From: Myroides phaeus
Lineage (GTDB): Bacteria; Bacteroidota; Bacteroidia; Flavobacteriales; Flavobacteriaceae
Reading direction: 5' to 3'
Length of the DNA: 64,000 nt
Assembly (NCBI RefSeq): GCF_900099675.1
Contig: NZ_FNDQ01000009.1
Span: 1-64,000, forward strand
The notes under the pieces were generated by a model. The model was not told the DNA's origin and searched no databases. It saw only the letters and a program-made list of their open reading frames with translations. Of the stretch, positions 26,858 to 36,131 are shown one piece after another. The position numbers and the translations under genes were made by a program. Every line of letters begins with the position of its first letter. Positions within the stretch are counted from its first letter, which is position 1.

Positions 26858-27466
26858 ATGAAAAAATTCATCGCTATGGCAATGTTAGCCTTAGTTGGAG
26901 TAGCTTGCTCAAACAATCAACAATCAGAAGAAGCACGTGCTGAACAATTTCAAAAAAACTTAAATAAGGAATTTAGTGATGCTAAGTCTTCTCCTCTTCC
27001 TAAAGATGCTCTTAAAAAGTTTAAATCATTAGATTACTTTCCTATCTCTGAAGATTTCGTCATTGAAGGAATATTTGTAAGAACTCCCGATGAACAACCT
27101 TTCGAAATGCCAACTACAACGCACAGAAAACCTGTTTATGTAAAATATGGGGAGATAAACTTTTCATTAAACAATAAAAATTTCAAGCTTGATGTTTTCC
27201 AAGATGTGGCATTACGTGAAAAGAGAGAATATGTTAATCATTTATTCCTTCCTTTTACAGACTTGACATCTGGAGTTACTTCATACGGAGGAGGAAGGTA
27301 TATAGATTTAGAAATACCCGAAGGAGATAAAATTATAATCAACTTTAATTTAGCGTATAACCCATATTGTGTTTATAATCCTAAATTTTCTTGTCCAATT
27401 CCACCTGAACAAAATTTCATTGAAGCAGATATTAATGCGGGAGTAAAAGACTACAAATACGAATAA
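26858..27466 (+). CDS. DUF1684 family lipoprotein
   Basis: A 202-residue lipoprotein (lipobox VGVAC, Cys at residue 17). The C-terminal half carries the DUF1684 hallmarks: LFLPFTDLTSG, YGGGRYIDLEIP, and NFNLAYNPYCVYNPKFSCPIPP. The biochemical function of this family is not established. The two Cys in the last motif may form a disulfide, since the protein is exported. A bidirectional terminator separates it from the convergent peptidase gene. Confidence 0.85.
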   Translation: MKKFIAMAMLALVGVACSNNQQSEEARAEQFQKNLNKEFSDAKSSPLPKDALKKFKSLDYFPISEDFVIEGIFVRTPDEQPFEMPTTTHRKPVYVKYGEINFSLNNKNFKLDVFQDVALREKREYVNHLFLPFTDLTSGVTSYGGGRYIDLEIPEGDKIIINFNLAYNPYCVYNPKFSCPIPPEQNFIEADINAGVKDYKYE

Positions 27467-27497
27467 AAAAAAGCCGAGTTAATTAACTCGGCTTTTC
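27466..27497. terminator. Shared terminator of two convergent genes
   Basis: A perfect 11-bp stem (27470-27480 with 27485-27495), loop AATT, with an A run on the left and T on the right. It serves the DUF1684 gene (plus) and the prolyl oligopeptidase gene (minus). Confidence 0.85.
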
Positions 27498-27517
27498 TGT
27501 TTATAATAAATCGACTA

Positions 27518-29635
27518 TTATTTCAATTTTTTTATTCCCATACTATACAATGTGAATGCTTGTAGATCAACATTCTCTTGTATTTGTTGCGCTATCGACT
27601 TACCAGCACCATGACCAGCATTTGTTTCGATACGAATCAACATAGGGTTAGTTCCTTTGTTTTTCTCTTGTAACGTAGCAGCAAATTTAAAACTGTGTGC
27701 AGGTACAACTCTATCATCGTGATCTCCAGTAGTAACCATAGTTGCAGGATAAGCAATCTCTTTTACATTATGAAGAGGAGAATACCCTTTTAAATACTCA
27801 AACATTTCTTTACTATCTTCAGATGTTCCATAATCATAAGCCCATCCCGCTCCAGCTGTAAACGTATGGTAACGCAACATATCTAATACCCCAACTGCAG
27901 GTAAAGCTACTTTCATTAAGTCAGGACGTTGAGTCATTGTCGCTCCAACTAATAATCCTCCATTAGAACCTCCTTTAATAGCAAGGAAATCAGAAGAAGT
28001 ATACTTATTATCAATTAAATATTGTCCAGCAGCAATAAAGTCATCAAATACATTTTGTTTCTGCATTTTAGTTCCAGCTACGTGCCATTCTTTACCGTAT
28101 TCACCTCCACCTCTCAAGTTAGGAACAGCATAAATACCTCCGTTTTCTAACCAAATAGCATTAGCAATACTGAAAGACGGCGTTAAGCTAATATTAAATC
28201 CACCATAAGCATAAAGCATTGTAGGATTCTTCCCATTTAACTCAATACCCTTCTTATGTGTAATAATCATTGGAACTTTAGTACCATCTTTAGAAGTATA
28301 GAATACTTGTTTAGACTCATACTGAGAAGAATCAAACTTAACTTTTGGTTGCTCATAAACTTTAGAAATCCCCTCTTTTGCATCAAAAGCGTAAATAGTT
28401 CCAGGAGTAATATAATTTGTAAAAGAATAATACAACGTAGTATCTTCTTTTTTACCTCCAAAACCACTTACAGTTCCAATTCCTGGTAACTCTACCACTC
28501 TAACTTCTTTTCCTGTATAATCGTATTGTTTAACAACAGACACAGCATCTTGTAAATAGTTAGCAAAGATATATCCAGCACCTTTTGTTGGTGTTAGAAC
28601 ATTTTTTGTCTCCGGAATAAAATCAACCCAATTTGTTTGAGCAGCGTTGTTAGCATCAACTGTTACAACACGTGTATTTGGTGCTTTATAATCAGTAGCA
28701 ATAAACAACTTACCATCTTTACTATCTAAAATACCACTACTACTTTCAAAGTTATTAACAATGTTAATAATTGGGCTATTTGTTTTAGTTAAGTCTTGGA
28801 TATACAATTCATTTCCATAAGTAGAATTTGCAGCTGTAATAACTAAATACTTATTATCACCTGTAACATAACCACCTACATACCTTCTCTTTTTATCTTT
28901 TCCAAAAATAAGAGCATCCTCTTTTTGTGCCGTACCTAATTTGTGGTAATATAATTTATGTTGGTCAGTCTTAGCAGACAATTCACTTCCCTCAGGCTTG
29001 TCATAACTCGAATAATAAAATCCTTCATTACCAAACCAAGAAACACCGCTAAACTTAACATCAACAAGCGTATCCCCAATTACCTTTTTTGTTTCAGCAT
29101 CTAAAACAATAATCTTTCTCCAATCACTTCCTCCTTCAGAAATTGCGTAAGCAACTTTAGATCCATCTTCAGAGAAATCAACACTTCCTAAAGAAGTTGT
29201 TCCATCCTTAGAAAACTTATTTGGATCTAAAAAGACTTCTTCCTTGCCAGCCTCGTCTTTTCTATATAAGATAGATTGATTTTGTAAACCATCATTTTTA
29301 AAGAAATAAGTATATTTCCCTTCTTTAAAAGGCGCACCAATTTTCTCGTAATTCCAGGCTTCCTCCATTTGTTTTTTCAAATCATCTCGGAAAGGAATTT
29401 GAGCTAAATAATTGTAAGTAACCTCATTCTCTGCTTTCACCCAAGCTGCAGTTTCTTCAGAGCGGTCATCTTCTAACCAACGATAAGGATCAGCAACATC
29501 AACTCCAAAATAAGTATCTACTACTTCACCTTTATTAGTTACTGGGTACTTCAATGCCTCAGCACTTGAACTATCTCCTTGTTTACACGATATAACGATT
29601 GTAGCAACAAGCAGTGTCATAAATGTTTTTCTCAT
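27518..29635 (-). CDS. Prolyl oligopeptidase family serine peptidase (S9A), lipoprotein
   Basis: A 705-residue peptidase that cleaves short peptides after proline. It has a lipoprotein signal (IVISC, Cys at 17), so it acts in the periplasm or at the surface. The beta-propeller follows [20 protein letters not shown]. The hydrolase domain carries the nucleophile in [14 protein letters not shown], the Asp in [12 protein letters not shown], and the His in NAGHGAGKS. Length matches the family. A -7 element TATATTTG lies at 29663-29670 on the minus strand, making it an independent unit. Confidence 0.94.
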   Translation of the reverse strand: MRKTFMTLLVATIVISCKQGDSSSAEALKYPVTNKGEVVDTYFGVDVADPYRWLEDDRSEETAAWVKAENEVTYNYLAQIPFRDDLKKQMEEAWNYEKIGAPFKEGKYTYFFKNDGLQNQSILYRKDEAGKEEVFLDPNKFSKDGTTSLGSVDFSEDGSKVAYAISEGGSDWRKIIVLDAETKKVIGDTLVDVKFSGVSWFGNEGFYYSSYDKPEGSELSAKTDQHKLYYHKLGTAQKEDALIFGKDKKRRYVGGYVTGDNKYLVITAANSTYGNELYIQDLTKTNSPIINIVNNFESSSGILDSKDGKLFIATDYKAPNTRVVTVDANNAAQTNWVDFIPETKNVLTPTKGAGYIFANYLQDAVSVVKQYDYTGKEVRVVELPGIGTVSGFGGKKEDTTLYYSFTNYITPGTIYAFDAKEGISKVYEQPKVKFDSSQYESKQVFYTSKDGTKVPMIITHKKGIELNGKNPTMLYAYGGFNISLTPSFSIANAIWLENGGIYAVPNLRGGGEYGKEWHVAGTKMQKQNVFDDFIAAGQYLIDNKYTSSDFLAIKGGSNGGLLVGATMTQRPDLMKVALPAVGVLDMLRYHTFTAGAGWAYDYGTSEDSKEMFEYLKGYSPLHNVKEIAYPATMVTTGDHDDRVVPAHSFKFAATLQEKNKGTNPMLIRIETNAGHGAGKSIAQQIQENVDLQAFTLYSMGIKKLK

Positions 29636-29715
29636 AAATAGGGTAATAATTAGTTATAAAAACAAATATAAATAAATATAGGTAGTAATCCATCTTTATG
29701 GCACTATACCAAAAG

Positions 29716-29743
29716 CAAAAAGCAAGGATATCCTTGCTTTTTG
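29716..29743. terminator. Palindromic terminator of the TonB-zinc operon
   Basis: A perfect 28-bp palindrome ending in CTTTTTG on both strands. It sits nine bases after the stop codon of the DUF4625-like gene. Confidence 0.75.
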
Positions 29744-29751
29744 TTATTATA

Positions 29752-30324
29752 TTAATGATTATGGTCGTGATCTCCTTCTTCGTGGTCATGGTCGTGGTCG
29801 TGTCCACTATTACCTTCACCAGGTCCAACAATTTCAATGTTTCTAAAAACCATTGTTTGGTTTCCTGCCTTATCAAGAACCTGAACCATAAAATGATATG
29901 CTCCACGTTTTACGTCTGCAGGAATAACAATTTCGTGATGATGAACATTTGCATTTCTCTGTCCATAAATATCATCCCATACGCGGAAAAACTTAAAAGC
30001 CTTACGGTTGTCATTTTCATCATCGTCATCGTGATCATGATCATCGTGTAATACTACAATCGAATGAGATTCATTATGACTTCCATGATCATGCCCGTCA
30101 AAATTACTGTGTATATCTACTTTATAACGTCCTAAAGCGATATTATCCGATAATTCCATATCAAAGTGAATATCTTTTCCCGCTTCAAGTTTTGCCCCTT
30201 CAACGGGTGCATTTAATATTACTACTGGTTTTTCTGTATCGATACCGTCATCACCAGTGGTACATGAACTAAAACCTACTATACTTAAAATTGATAAAAC
30301 GAATATATTTTTTACTGTTTTCAT
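29752..30324 (-). CDS. His-rich DUF4625-like lipoprotein, putative metal binder
   Basis: A 190-residue lipoprotein (lipobox GFSSC, Cys at 21). An Ig-like stretch (DTEKPVVILNAPVEGAKLEAG) resembles DUF4625. There are two His/Asp-rich segments: about residues 75-105 (HDHGSHNESHS, HDDHDHDDDDEND) and the C-terminus (HDHDHDHEEGDHDHNH). Such tracts are expected to bind Zn or similar ions. It is the last gene of the minus-strand operon behind the ZnuD-like receptor. I infer a periplasmic or surface metal-capture protein. Direct proof of the metal is lacking. Confidence 0.8.
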   Translation of the reverse strand: MKTVKNIFVLSILSIVGFSSCTTGDDGIDTEKPVVILNAPVEGAKLEAGKDIHFDMELSDNIALGRYKVDIHSNFDGHDHGSHNESHSIVVLHDDHDHDDDDENDNRKAFKFFRVWDDIYGQRNANVHHHEIVIPADVKRGAYHFMVQVLDKAGNQTMVFRNIEIVGPGEGNSGHDHDHDHEEGDHDHNH

Positions 30325-30374
30325 TTTTTTACTTTTTTACTATTAAAATTTCTTTGTTTTGATAATTGAGTTTT

Positions 30375-30707
30375 CTAAATGTAAAATACATTTGGAGGTC
30401 CTCTCAACCAATAGAAATTAATAGTATTCAGTAGGGTAAGACATTCATTAAAGACAGCTTTTTCAATATACTGATGTACATAGAAAGGCTCCCATTCAAC
30501 AATATCAATAACAAAAGCTGGTGATATTTTATATAGATATTGATCACAATAATGAACAGTATCTGCATCAACCCACTCTGTTTTATTAGTTCGAACACCA
30601 TATTGGTGCTCTATGATGACATAGTGTAAAAGATTACTTATATGTGGGACTAAAAAAACCACATACATGAAGGCGAACCAAATTACACGTATGCTTCTTT
30701 TTGTCAT
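30375..30707 (-). CDS. Small exported or membrane protein, C-terminal RGPP motif
   Basis: A 110-residue protein with one N-terminal hydrophobic segment (about residues 8-28) and a polar rest that ends LRGPPNVFYI. I do not recognise a family. The ending parallels LRAPPANV of the protein encoded at the other side of the receptor gene (33140-33514), so the two may be distant relatives. Its ATG overlaps the stop codon of the receptor gene (TAATG), indicating translational coupling. Confidence 0.7.
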   Translation of the reverse strand: MTKRSIRVIWFAFMYVVFLVPHISNLLHYVIIEHQYGVRTNKTEWVDADTVHYCDQYLYKISPAFVIDIVEWEPFYVHQYIEKAVFNECLTLLNTINFYWLRGPPNVFYI

Positions 30708-33073
30708 TAAAACGGAATCTGTATCATCAATTGAATTGATCTACCTAGCTCCGGAATCTCTAATGGGCGATAGAAACTCATATGATTTAATATCTTAGTG
30801 TCAAAGATATTTGTTGCTGTTAAGCTTGCTTTCGCTTCAAACTTACCAAATAATAAAGTAGAAGAAATACCTGCTCCAAAGCTTTGTGAACTTGGAGTTA
30901 TAGCTTCACCTTGAGCAATTCTCTCTTGTCTTGCAAACCACTTCCCATTAAAATGAACTTCCGGTTGTTTTAAAAATCTCCAGTCATTAAAAGTATATTT
31001 CAACTCCCCATAAAAGTTCATCGGAGGAGAAAAAGGCAATGGATAGTCTCCTTTTTTACCATTAGACAATTGTCGATTATAAATATATTCAAACACTCCC
31101 TCAAACGTAAAGTCCTTCAAGAATTGCTTTTCAACCTTCCATTCAAAACCAGTAATTAATGCTTTAGACTGTGAATATTGATAAATTTGCCCACTATCAG
31201 GTAATACAGAGAAAGTACCAGTAGGTCTTAAAAAAATATAATTTGTAAAGTAATAAGCATAAGGACTTACAGAAGTATTAAAACCTTCCGTTTCATAACT
31301 TGCTCTAAAATCAAAAGCAACTCCTTGTTCTGGTTTTAAATTTGCATACCCCTTTTCGTGTCTAAACGCTCCGTGATGCACACCATTTGAAGCCAACTCA
31401 ATTGCAGTTGGGAATCTAAAGTTTGTTCCGAAAGTACTTGCTAATTGAATTTTAGAAGTAAGTTCATACTTAGCACCAATCATTCCATTAAAACTCGTAA
31501 AGTTTTTATCTAACTTACTACTGCGTTGTGCATAATCTCCAGCGAAATTAGGAGAATGTCCTAAGTCAACTAAATAATCATACAACACATTATCATAAAA
31601 AGGTTTTATATGAATTTCTGCGTAGTCAACTCTTGCTCCTGCTTCCCAAGACAATCTATCATTTACAAAATGTTCGTGCATTGCAAAAGCACCTACTCCA
31701 AAACGATTAAATTTAGGAAGTAAGAATCCGTATCCATCAATTACATTATTCTGATAATTATATTGAACACCAATTGTAGATTTGTGATTATTTGGAGAAA
31801 TATATTCATACTTAGCAGAAGCATCAAATGTATTTAAAGTAAACTGTAACTCTAAATTAGGGTCCTTTTCTGGAGCAACTTGATCTTCAAAGTGAGTATG
31901 AAATTTACTCATCTCCTGGCGCTTATTATTTTGAAAAGCCAATACAAAACTCAACTTCTCTCTATCAGATAAATTAAACGTTGATGTATTTACAATCTTA
32001 AAGTGATTTACACTTTGATTAGGTAATTCTATATTTCTATGATTTCCATCATCAACTACAGAAGCGATATTTGGCAATCCGTGTGAACCAGGAAAGAAAC
32101 CACTCTTATCATAAACATCACTAACGCTTAAAATATTAGAAAAGTCATTAGATACATACCCAACTTGTCCATACAACGCAAAACCTTTTCCTGCCGTATT
32201 TTTCATACGTCTACCATAAATAGGAATGGTTGTATCTAAGTAATTTATACGATCTGTCGGAACACGGTAATCCCCATATTCTTGTCCTGTTGCTTTAAAC
32301 TTATAGAACAACTTATCTTCTCTTGCCTTTAGCTGCACAGACGCCCCATAAGAATCGTTTACCGTTTTACCAAATATAGTAGCATTCCCTGCAAATGAGT
32401 GTACTTGAGGTATCTTTTCATTATTAATTTTAATTACACCTCCAATTGCATCACTACCATACTCAATAGCTCCAACTCCTTTAATAATCTCAACTTCTTC
32501 TGTACTAAAAGCATCAATCTCTAATCCGTGATCTGCCCCCCATTGTTGTCCCTCTTGCTTTGCTCCATTTTCAGCAACAGCAATTCTATTAAACCCAAGT
32601 CCACGGATAATTGGCTTAGAAGCTCCTGCTCCAATTTCCATAGCATTCACACCAGGTACTGATGCTAATGTCTTTGCAAAAGATCCTGAGAAATTCTCAA
32701 CCAACTTCTCATTAGACACTTTTTCTGTATTACTAATTGTTTTTAATCCAGCAGTAGATACCACTACTTGATCTAAAAGAGTCGAATCCTCTTTCAAATG
32801 GAAATGCAAAGTAACATCAGACTTTACATTTAAAAGTGTATCAATTGGCATATACCCTAAATAAGATATACTTAAACGGTAAGTTCCTTCGACAACAGGG
32901 TTAAAGATAAATCTACCTTTTAAATCAGACATAAGTGACTGATCTTTAAAAGATATAGTACTTCCCACTAATGCTTCTCCATTAAAATTAGAAACGTCAC
33001 CTTTAACTGTATAAGTTTGGCCAAACGTAAGTACTGAAAACATTAGTGAAAACACAATAAATAGCATTCTCAT
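30707..33073 (-). CDS. TonB-dependent outer membrane receptor, ZnuD-like
   Basis: A 788-residue receptor. After a signal peptide (cleavage after LTFG/Q) there is a carboxypeptidase-regulatory-like domain (VKGDVSNFNGEALVGSTI), then the plug (about 110-220, with VPGVNAMEIGAGASKPIIRGLGFNRI) and a 22-strand barrel ending in F. A loop contains ELASNGVHHGAFRHEKG, closely like the His-rich segment of the zinc receptor ZnuD. With the His-rich lipoprotein and small His/Cys protein beside it, zinc import is the best guess. Other metals remain possible. Confidence 0.88.
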   Translation of the reverse strand: MRMLFIVFSLMFSVLTFGQTYTVKGDVSNFNGEALVGSTISFKDQSLMSDLKGRFIFNPVVEGTYRLSISYLGYMPIDTLLNVKSDVTLHFHLKEDSTLLDQVVVSTAGLKTISNTEKVSNEKLVENFSGSFAKTLASVPGVNAMEIGAGASKPIIRGLGFNRIAVAENGAKQEGQQWGADHGLEIDAFSTEEVEIIKGVGAIEYGSDAIGGVIKINNEKIPQVHSFAGNATIFGKTVNDSYGASVQLKAREDKLFYKFKATGQEYGDYRVPTDRINYLDTTIPIYGRRMKNTAGKGFALYGQVGYVSNDFSNILSVSDVYDKSGFFPGSHGLPNIASVVDDGNHRNIELPNQSVNHFKIVNTSTFNLSDREKLSFVLAFQNNKRQEMSKFHTHFEDQVAPEKDPNLELQFTLNTFDASAKYEYISPNNHKSTIGVQYNYQNNVIDGYGFLLPKFNRFGVGAFAMHEHFVNDRLSWEAGARVDYAEIHIKPFYDNVLYDYLVDLGHSPNFAGDYAQRSSKLDKNFTSFNGMIGAKYELTSKIQLASTFGTNFRFPTAIELASNGVHHGAFRHEKGYANLKPEQGVAFDFRASYETEGFNTSVSPYAYYFTNYIFLRPTGTFSVLPDSGQIYQYSQSKALITGFEWKVEKQFLKDFTFEGVFEYIYNRQLSNGKKGDYPLPFSPPMNFYGELKYTFNDWRFLKQPEVHFNGKWFARQERIAQGEAITPSSQSFGAGISSTLLFGKFEAKASLTATNIFDTKILNHMSFYRPLEIPELGRSIQLMIQIPF

Positions 33074-33139
33074 TTGATTGCAATAATTTAATTAAACGTA
33101 AAAAATACGGTAGGTCTACAAAGACGTACCAAACGAAAA

Positions 33140-33514
33140 TTAAACGTTTGCAGGAGGTGCCCTTAAAGAATAGTAAACATGGGATAATGGAGTAAACTCA
33201 AGAATTGCTAAATCCTGAACCTTTTGAGATAGTTCAAAATTCACAAAATCTACTTCCATAATGTTCGCCTGAATATATGGCGTAATGATTACGTCACAAG
33301 CAAAACATTTTTCAAGCTGACCATGGTGTTCTTTTAATTGAAAAGTATGTCCATTGTCACTTCTCTTCTCATGAAAGTGTGCATGTGAACTATGCTCTTT
33401 TTCGTAAGTAGAAGAAGAAAAGATATGCTCATAACTATGCACAAATTGAAAAACAATGGTAAACATAAATGCCACCATTAACAAAATTCTTGCTATGTTC
33501 TTCTTTCTTTGCAT
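33140..33514 (-). CDS. Small His/Cys-containing exported protein
   Basis: A 124-residue protein with an N-terminal hydrophobic segment (about residues 9-25). A His-rich middle (HSYEHIF, HSSHAHFHEKR) is followed by CFACD and an ending LRAPPANV. I cannot name the family; small proteins of this build occur next to metal transport genes. It is the first gene of the operon with the receptor and the His-rich lipoprotein. A -7 element TATATTTG (33520-33527 minus) lies so close that the transcript would start at or within a base or two of the ATG. Confidence 0.75.
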   Translation of the reverse strand: MQRKKNIARILLMVAFMFTIVFQFVHSYEHIFSSSTYEKEHSSHAHFHEKRSDNGHTFQLKEHHGQLEKCFACDVIITPYIQANIMEVDFVNFELSQKVQDLAILEFTPLSHVYYSLRAPPANV

Positions 33515-33519
33515 AATGG

Positions 33520-33527
33520 CAAATATA
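33520..33527 (-). promoter_or_regulatory. -7 element of the TonB-zinc operon, possible leaderless start
   Basis: On the minus strand TATATTTG ends only five bases before the ATG (33512-33514). A small inverted repeat TTTGC / GCAAA overlaps the element and the start codon and could be a metal-regulator site; this is speculative. Confidence 0.45.
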
Positions 33528-33613
33528 GACAGAATATTAATTAGTTTACACTTTTTCTAAATTTTTTACAAAAAGGAAAGTAATTGATTATCTGATTAAG
33601 CCAAATCCTTTCT

Positions 33614-33621
33614 TACCTTTG
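33614..33621 (+). promoter_or_regulatory. -7 element of the aromatic amino acid permease gene
   Basis: TACCTTTG matches TAnnTTTG and lies 21 bases before the ATG at 33643. It overlaps an upstream in-frame TTG, which excludes that codon as start. Confidence 0.55.
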
Positions 33622-33642
33622 CAAGCAAACAAGAATTTAATT

Positions 33643-34833
33643 ATGAATAGTAAACTTTTAGGTAGCATATTGATTATTGCAGGATCATCTATTGGAGGAG
33701 GAATGCTTGCAATGCCCATTACTTCTGCAGGAGTAGGTTTTTTAGGTACACTATTATTGCTATTCGTAATTTGGTTTGCTATGTGCTATACAGCCTTGTT
33801 AATGGTTCGCATATACGATTTCAATTTACCGACAGATGGTTTTGATACATTGACAAAAAAATATGCAGGTATGGTAGTCAATCGAATTGCAGGACTAAGT
33901 TTAATGTTTTTAATTTATGGTCTTACTGCTGCTTATATGACAGGAGGAGGAACAATTCTTAAAACTAATGCAGACCAACTTTTTGATACAAATATTGATA
34001 GCAGATTAGCAATTCTTATTTTCTCCATTCTTTTCAGTAGTATTGTTCTGATTGGAACACGATGGGTTGACTTATTTACAAGGGGATTATTTATAGCAAA
34101 ACTTATTTTCCTATTTTTACTTGTTGTGTTGATGACTCCTCTAATACAAGGAATAAACTTATTAAGTATGCCTTTATCACAAGGCTTAATCGTTACCGCT
34201 ATACCTGCTATTTTTACTTCATTCGGTTTTCATGGAAGTATTCCGAGTATAGTAACCTATTTAGATGGAGATAAAAAACTACTTAAAAAAGCTTTTATCT
34301 TAGGGAGCTTATTACCTTTAGCTATCTATTTAATTTGGCAAACAGTTGTATTAGGAAGTTTAGATCAAACTTCATTTATGCAAATATTGAACGATAACTT
34401 AGGGTTAAAAGGATTAATATTAAGTGTTCGAGAAATGGCACAATCCCCTTCTGTAGAAACCTTATTTAGCTTTTTCGCAGCAGCGGCATTAGGAACTTCA
34501 TTCTTAGGAGTAAGTATTGGCCTTTACGATTACTATAAAGATTTGTTTAAAAATAAACAGAAGCAATTCATCAAACCTCTATCGGGAGCACTAACCTTTT
34601 TACCTCCATTAATGTTCGCCTTATTTTATCCAGAAGGTTTCATTCTTGCATTAGGTTATGCAGCAATTGCAGGAGTTATCTTAGCTTTAATCATACCAAG
34701 TATTTTATATATTAATGCAATGAGATTTCACAACATTGCAATCCCTATGTATCAATATCTCTTATTGGCAATGATTTTTATTTTCTCAGTTATCATTGTA
34801 TATGCACAGCTAATCGTAGTCCAAAACCAATAA
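33643..34833 (+). CDS. Aromatic amino acid permease (HAAAP family)
   Basis: A 396-residue membrane protein with about 11 transmembrane helices. It resembles the Tyr/Trp-specific permeases TyrP, TnaB and Mtr: the start KLLGSILIIAGSSIGGGMLAMP is the family signature, and the FTSFGFHGSIPSIVTYL region is also conserved. It imports aromatic amino acids by proton symport. I start it at MNSKLLG because the promoter -7 box covers the upstream TTG. It stands alone, divergent from the zinc operon. Confidence 0.88.
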   Translation: MNSKLLGSILIIAGSSIGGGMLAMPITSAGVGFLGTLLLLFVIWFAMCYTALLMVRIYDFNLPTDGFDTLTKKYAGMVVNRIAGLSLMFLIYGLTAAYMTGGGTILKTNADQLFDTNIDSRLAILIFSILFSSIVLIGTRWVDLFTRGLFIAKLIFLFLLVVLMTPLIQGINLLSMPLSQGLIVTAIPAIFTSFGFHGSIPSIVTYLDGDKKLLKKAFILGSLLPLAIYLIWQTVVLGSLDQTSFMQILNDNLGLKGLILSVREMAQSPSVETLFSFFAAAALGTSFLGVSIGLYDYYKDLFKNKQKQFIKPLSGALTFLPPLMFALFYPEGFILALGYAAIAGVILALIIPSILYINAMRFHNIAIPMYQYLLLAMIFIFSVIIVYAQLIVVQNQ

Positions 34834-34911
34834 TTCTTAATATAAACCAAAACACTGCCAAATAACGTTAATCAATTCTTCTAAAGGCCGTTATTTACTA
34901 ATATTGAAAAC

Positions 34912-34939
34912 TTGAAGACTTAGAATTTTTGTATCTTTG
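34912..34939 (+). promoter_or_regulatory. Promoter of the Omp85-like/EptA-like gene group
   Basis: TTG (34912-34914) and TATCTTTG (34932-34939) are separated by 17 bases. They place the transcript start near 34945 and the start codon at 34959. Confidence 0.65.
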
Positions 34940-34958
34940 CAGCTTATTTTTTCCGTAT

Positions 34959-36131
34959 ATGATAAAAAATTCCTTACTAATAAAATCCTTATTTATCTTT
35001 CTGTTTTTCAGTACAATATCTTTTTCACAAAAAAAAACAGATATTTCTTTAGCAAAGATAGAGAACGACTCAGTCTTTGAGAAACAAAAGTTTTTTGACC
35101 GTATTGTTAGTTATTTTGAAGAAGCTAAAAAAGATAAATCTCAAAGTAAATTTGATCTTTCTTTTATTGGTGGACCGAGTTATTCTGTTGACACAAAACT
35201 TGGGCTGGGGATTGTTGCTTCTGGTCTATACCGTTTAGACAAAGAAGATCTTACACTTAATCCTTCTAATGTTTCAATTTATACTAATTTCACTACCAGT
35301 GGTTTCTTTTCTATTGGAATTGAAAATACCACAATTTTTCCTAATGATGACTATCGTATATTTTATGATATGGCTTTTCAATATATGCCAAGTAAATTCT
35401 ATGGTATTGGTTATGAAGCAGGAAATAAAGGAGATTATACAAAATATGATAACTACCAATTAGGCTTAAAATTTGACTTATTGCGCAAAATATTACCTAA
35501 TACATATGTTGGGTTAACTTTTTCTGCTCAGAACATCAAAAGTAGAAACTTTGACGATGAAAGTATGAGACCAGAGGCTAATCCCAAAAACACAGCTATT
35601 GGTGGTGGTTTTTTAGCGACTTATGATTCAAGAGACTTTATCCCAAATCCATCTCGAGGATTATACCTAAAATATGAACAAACGTTCTTTCCTAAATCAT
35701 TAGGAAGCAATAAACATTTTGGACGTATCGACTTTACAGCAAGAGCATATAAAGAAATATGGACAAACGCTACGTTAGCTTTTGATTTAAATGGAATTTT
35801 TAACAATGGAGAAGTACCTTGGTCAATGCTATCTCAAATTGGTGGCTCTCGCCAAATGAGAGGATACTACACAGGTCAATATAGAGATAGGAAACAAATT
35901 AACTCTCAAGTAGAATTACGTCAAAAAATATATAACAGACATGGTATAGCTGTTTGGGGAGGTGCAGGAAATGTTTTTGAAAACTTTAAAAACTTTGATT
36001 GGAATCATACCTTACCAGCTTATGGTATCGGTTATAGATGGGAATTTAAAAACAGGGTAAATATTCGACTTGACTACGGATTAGGTAAAGGTCAAAGCGG
36101 ATTCTATTTTAATATTAATGAATCATTCTAA
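34959..36131 (+). CDS. Omp85/BamA-superfamily outer membrane barrel
   Basis: A 390-residue protein: signal peptide (MIKNSLLIKSLFIFLFFST, ending ISFSQ), then a 16-stranded barrel of the bacterial surface antigen (D15) type. Visible: ATYDSRDFIPNPSRGLYLKYE, and the loop-6-like SRQMRGYYTGQYRDRKQINS with the conserved RGY. There are no POTRA repeats, unlike BamA or TamA, so it is a short Omp85-like protein. I use MIKNS as start because the -7 element overlaps the upstream in-frame start. The next gene overlaps its end. Confidence 0.83.
   Translation: MIKNSLLIKSLFIFLFFSTISFSQKKTDISLAKIENDSVFEKQKFFDRIVSYFEEAKKDKSQSKFDLSFIGGPSYSVDTKLGLGIVASGLYRLDKEDLTLNPSNVSIYTNFTTSGFFSIGIENTTIFPNDDYRIFYDMAFQYMPSKFYGIGYEAGNKGDYTKYDNYQLGLKFDLLRKILPNTYVGLTFSAQNIKSRNFDDESMRPEANPKNTAIGGGFLATYDSRDFIPNPSRGLYLKYEQTFFPKSLGSNKHFGRIDFTARAYKEIWTNATLAFDLNGIFNNGEVPWSMLSQIGGSRQMRGYYTGQYRDRKQINSQVELRQKIYNRHGIAVWGGAGNVFENFKNFDWNHTLPAYGIGYRWEFKNRVNIRLDYGLGKGQSGFYFNINESF

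Noticed and set aside
29698..30051. Plus-strand hydrophobic frame of 117 codons
   Set aside because: Antisense of the His/Asp codons (CAT/GAT) in the DUF4625-like gene, which reads as Val/Ile/Met.
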